Assembly: GCA_023266955.1 (NCBI GenBank)
Contig: JAHFOH010000074.1
Coordinates: forward strand, 1-6,716
Reading direction: 5' to 3'
Length of the DNA: 6,716 nucleotides
From: Nitrososphaerota archaeon
GTDB lineage: Archaea > Thermoproteota > Nitrososphaeria > Nitrososphaerales > JAHFOH01
Shown: piece by piece, positions 5,033 through 6,716 of the stretch
Position numbering within the stretch: position 1 is the first letter of the stretch
Layout of the letters: every line of letters starts with the position of its first letter
Position numbers and translations under genes: made by a program
Notes under the pieces: generated by a model
Told to the model about the DNA's origin: nothing
Seen by the model: the letters and a program-made list of their open reading frames with translations, nothing else
Databases searched by the model: none

Positions 5033-5268
5033 CGACGAATGGCATTTAGAACGATGAAGACCATCAAGATTACTAATGAGAAGACAAAGATTCTATTCAA
5101 CCTCTTAGCCCTTTGGTGAGCCTTCGTATCTGCATCCTTATGCTCCACAGAACAATATTCCCTATTCATTGGAATAGACTTGCCGCAGATCTTACAGTGA
5201 ACATGGGCGGGAATGCTGCTGTGCTTCTCCGATCCGCTCACTGGGAACCGAAGCTTATGCCAGTCCAC
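5029..5268 (-). CDS. Small zinc-ribbon protein with C-terminal membrane helix (DUF2116-like)
   Basis: The predicted 79-residue protein has a short zinc-binding motif: CKIC (Cys25, Cys28), then CSVEH (Cys39, His43), with the usual GKSIP linker between the knuckles. A basic stretch (AHQRAKRLNR, 50-59) is followed by one hydrophobic helix (about 60-76, IFVFSLVILMVFIVLN) and a basic tail. This arrangement of an N-terminal mini zinc ribbon and a C-terminal transmembrane anchor resembles the archaeal DUF2116 family, whose function is unknown. The fourth ligand here is His rather than Cys. The start is uncertain: GTG at 5268 gives 24 residues before the first Cys, and an in-frame GTG ten codons in would also keep both features. 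It follows the UMP kinase gene on the same strand after 86 bp and may be co-transcribed with it. A tail-anchored protein facing the cytoplasm is the likely topology, inferred from the basic residues next to the helix. Confidence 0.72.
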   Translation of the reverse strand: MDWHKLRFPVSGSEKHSSIPAHVHCKICGKSIPMNREYCSVEHKDADTKAHQRAKRLNRIFVFSLVILMVFIVLNAIRR

Positions 5269-5354
5269 TCTACTAAAGCGTTTAGCCGGGGATCGAATGA
5301 TGGAAACAAGGATTTGGCGACCCCGTATTTGGCCGCGTTGAATGATTCAGCCTA

Positions 5355-6023
5355 TTATTCGATAACAGTACCTACGGGTGTTCCTTCAATAGCTGTAAGG
5401 ACATTCTCAGGATGAAACCCATTCAAAACTACAACTCTGATCTTATTTCTACTTAGAACATCAACAGCTACCGGATCAAGGATCCTGTGAATTCCAGGCT
5501 CATGTTCACCCGCCAAAAGATTCTTCAGTTCTCTATAACTCAGCCTTTCCAGCTTCTTGGACGACGGATCCTTCCTCGGATCGGAGGTGTAGATACCCTC
5601 CTGATCACTCGCCTTCACAAGAACATCAGCATTCACGGCCTTCGCCACTAGTGAAGCAACGGTATCAGTGGTCATTCCCGGCTTCAAACCTCCCATGACA
5701 GCAACTTTTCTCGTCCTAAAGATCTTCACCAAAGCCTCGACCGTTTCGGGAACAATCTTGGGCAAACCCCCTAAGGCATCAATCAATAAGCGAGCATTAA
5801 CCCGTGAAACAAGAATAGCCAACCAATCCCTCTCTGCCTTCGACAGATTCAGCCTTTCAGCCTGTCCTATGTAGTCCCTGGAGATTGGACCTCCTCCAAC
5901 AATTGCGGCGATAGAATGATCCTGCCGCCTTATCCTCCTGATCACCTTCACATATTCTCTAACAAGGGTCGCCGAGGGAGGAGAGCCAAGGACTGAACCA
6001 CCTATCTTCAGAACAACCTTCAT
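5355..6023 (-). CDS. pyrH: UMP kinase, archaeal type
   Basis: Phosphorylates UMP to UDP with ATP in pyrimidine nucleotide synthesis; cytoplasmic, in the amino acid kinase fold. From the chosen ATG the protein has 222 residues, typical for archaeal UMP kinases. Motifs in order: MKVVLKIGGSVL with Lys6 and the Gly-rich phosphate loop at 1-12, VGGGPISRDYI with Arg49 at 42-52, TTDTVASLVA at 118-127, ASDQEGIYTSDPR at 138-150 forming the ATP-side loop, and the closing GTVIE at 218-222. The ORF could extend 27 bp to an ATG at 6050, but the TATA-like box at 6061-6067 would then be only about 15 bp away, and the family normally begins just before KIGGS, so 6023 is preferred. It is divergent from endonuclease IV and 86 bp upstream of the zinc-ribbon gene. 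Isopentenyl phosphate kinase and glutamate 5-kinase relatives share the fold, but length and motifs favour UMP kinase. Confidence 0.86.
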   Translation of the reverse strand: MKVVLKIGGSVLGSPPSATLVREYVKVIRRIRRQDHSIAAIVGGGPISRDYIGQAERLNLSKAERDWLAILVSRVNARLLIDALGGLPKIVPETVEALVKIFRTRKVAVMGGLKPGMTTDTVASLVAKAVNADVLVKASDQEGIYTSDPRKDPSSKKLERLSYRELKNLLAGEHEPGIHRILDPVAVDVLSRNKIRVVVLNGFHPENVLTAIEGTPVGTVIE

Positions 6024-6058
6024 TCGGATGAACAGCTTCAGCCGATGCAAAAACCATC

Positions 6059-6068
6059 GATTAATAAG
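6059..6068 (-). promoter_or_regulatory. TATA-like box of the UMP kinase gene
   Basis: On the minus strand CTTATTAATC lies about 41 bp before the ATG at 6023 and about 26 bp before position 6038, which would give a leader of about 15 nt. No clear Shine-Dalgarno sequence is seen in that leader. The box mainly helps to reject the upstream start at 6050. Confidence 0.4.
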
Positions 6069-6126
6069 CTTCGGAAAAATCCTTTCTCCGGTTCAGAAGG
6101 AGAAGTCGGTTTCAGGCGGTTAAGAT

Positions 6127-6716
6127 ATGCTGAAGCTCGGAGTGCACGTGTCAATCGGGGAATCCATTGATCTTGCGGTTGATAGGGCGGTGGAGAGAAG
6201 GTGCAACACCTTTCAGATTTTCACAAGAAATCCGCAGGGCTGGCGCTTTAAGGAACTGGACGAGGGTGAAGTGAAGGAGTTCGTCAGGAAGGTTGAGGAG
6301 CACAAAATCGTCGAGCCTGTGGCTCACATGCCATATCTGCCAAATCTTGCTTCTCCTAGGGATGACATCTACAAGCTTTCATTGGACTCACTTCGGGCAG
6401 AGCTTGAGAGATGTGGAAGACTAAGGCTTCCTTACTTGGTTATGCACCTTGGTAGTCATTTAGGCGCGGGAAAGGAGGTAGGTCTGAAGAGACTCGTAGA
6501 CGGCTGCAACACAGCTCTATCCGCGGTGAGGAATCGGGTCATGCTCCTACTTGAGATCATGGCTGGACAGAAGAACAGCATGGGATCAACTTTTGAAGAC
6601 GTAAGGAAAATCTACGATGGAATTCGACAGAAAGGCAGAGTGGGCATCTGCTTTGACACTTGCCATGCATTCGCAGCTGGATATGATCTAAGGAACGAAA
6701 GCACATTGAATGAAAC
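6127..6716 (+). CDS. nfo: Endonuclease IV (AP endonuclease), C-terminus cut by window edge
   Basis: Cleaves DNA 5' to abasic sites in base excision repair, using a trinuclear zinc centre in a TIM barrel. The first 196 residues are present, out of about 280 usual. The zinc ligands visible by alignment to the E. coli enzyme, all offset by two, are His67 (AHMPYLPNLASP, 66-77), His107 and His111 (MHLGSHLGAG, 106-115), Glu143 (LLLEIMAGQ, 140-148), Asp177 and His180 (FDTCHAFAAGYD, 176-187). The remaining ligands lie beyond the edge. Start: ATG at 6127 leads directly into LGVHVSIG, the normal first strand, and GGCGGT seven bases upstream is a weak ribosome-binding site. The motif around the catalytic Glu reads LEIMAGQ where LENTAGQ is usual; the metal-binding Glu itself is kept. 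The gene is divergent from UMP kinase across a 103-bp region. Confidence 0.93.
   Translation, partial: MLKLGVHVSIGESIDLAVDRAVERRCNTFQIFTRNPQGWRFKELDEGEVKEFVRKVEEHKIVEPVAHMPYLPNLASPRDDIYKLSLDSLRAELERCGRLRLPYLVMHLGSHLGAGKEVGLKRLVDGCNTALSAVRNRVMLLLEIMAGQKNSMGSTFEDVRKIYDGIRQKGRVGICFDTCHAFAAGYDLRNESTLNE

Noticed and set aside
5113..5415. Plus-strand 100-codon frame
   Set aside because: It is antisense to both the zinc-ribbon gene and the end of the UMP kinase gene, with no family motif.
1..6716. CRISPR arrays, insertion sequences, integrase sites or phage genes
   Set aside because: No regularly spaced direct repeats, transposase motifs or terminal inverted repeats are visible; the gene content is chromosomal in character.

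Overview
The window looks like chromosomal DNA of an archaeon, probably from the TACK group (Thermoproteota: thaumarchaeal, aigarchaeal or bathyarchaeal relatives). The evidence is a form III-type RuBisCO, an archaeal ribose-1,5-bisphosphate (R15P) isomerase, an archaeal-type UMP kinase, TATA-like boxes about 26-35 bp upstream of several start codons with no Shine-Dalgarno sequence (leaderless or nearly leaderless transcripts), and a tRNA gene interrupted by bulge-helix-bulge introns. The exact lineage cannot be fixed from the sequence alone.

Layout. (1) 1-297, minus strand: the N-terminal third of an R15P isomerase, running off the left edge. (2) 298-475: a divergent promoter region with one TATA box for each direction and a 7-bp inverted repeat between them. 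(3) 476-1357, plus: PRPP synthetase. (4) 1500-2846, plus: RuBisCO large subunit. (5) 3115-3585, plus: membrane-anchored DUF192 protein. (6) 3613-3785, minus: tRNA-Leu(CAA) with four inferred introns and an encoded CCA. (7) 3884-4735, plus: two-domain rhodanese, with palindromes between its TATA box and start codon. (8) 4799-5032, plus: small unknown helical protein. (9) 5029-5268, minus: small zinc-ribbon protein with a C-terminal membrane helix. (10) 5355-6023, minus: UMP kinase. (11) 6127-6716, plus: endonuclease IV, cut by the right edge. The 268-bp gap at 2847-3114 shows only AT-rich sequence and the DUF192 promoter. The 142-bp gap at 1358-1499 shows the RuBisCO promoter and nothing else I can support.

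How the genes fit together. R15P isomerase, RuBisCO and PRPP synthetase form a local nucleotide-ribose module. In the known archaeal AMP pathway, AMP phosphorylase makes R15P, the isomerase converts it to ribulose-1,5-bisphosphate, and form III RuBisCO fixes CO2 onto that to give two 3-phosphoglycerates. AMP phosphorylase is not in the window. PRPP synthetase is the divergent neighbour of the isomerase, so the PRPP/AMP pool and the entry to RuBisCO may be controlled together. The remaining genes (DUF192, rhodanese, UMP kinase, endonuclease IV) are housekeeping-like and seem to be separate units.

The most unusual element is the tRNA-Leu gene. A 173-nt precursor reduces to an ordinary 88-nt class II leucine tRNA only if four segments of 16, 16, 18 and 35 nt are removed, at positions 14/15, 29/30, 37/38 and 59/60. 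Three of the junctions show a fully paired 4-bp central helix flanked by two 3-nt bulges, and the fourth (37/38) shows a close approximation.
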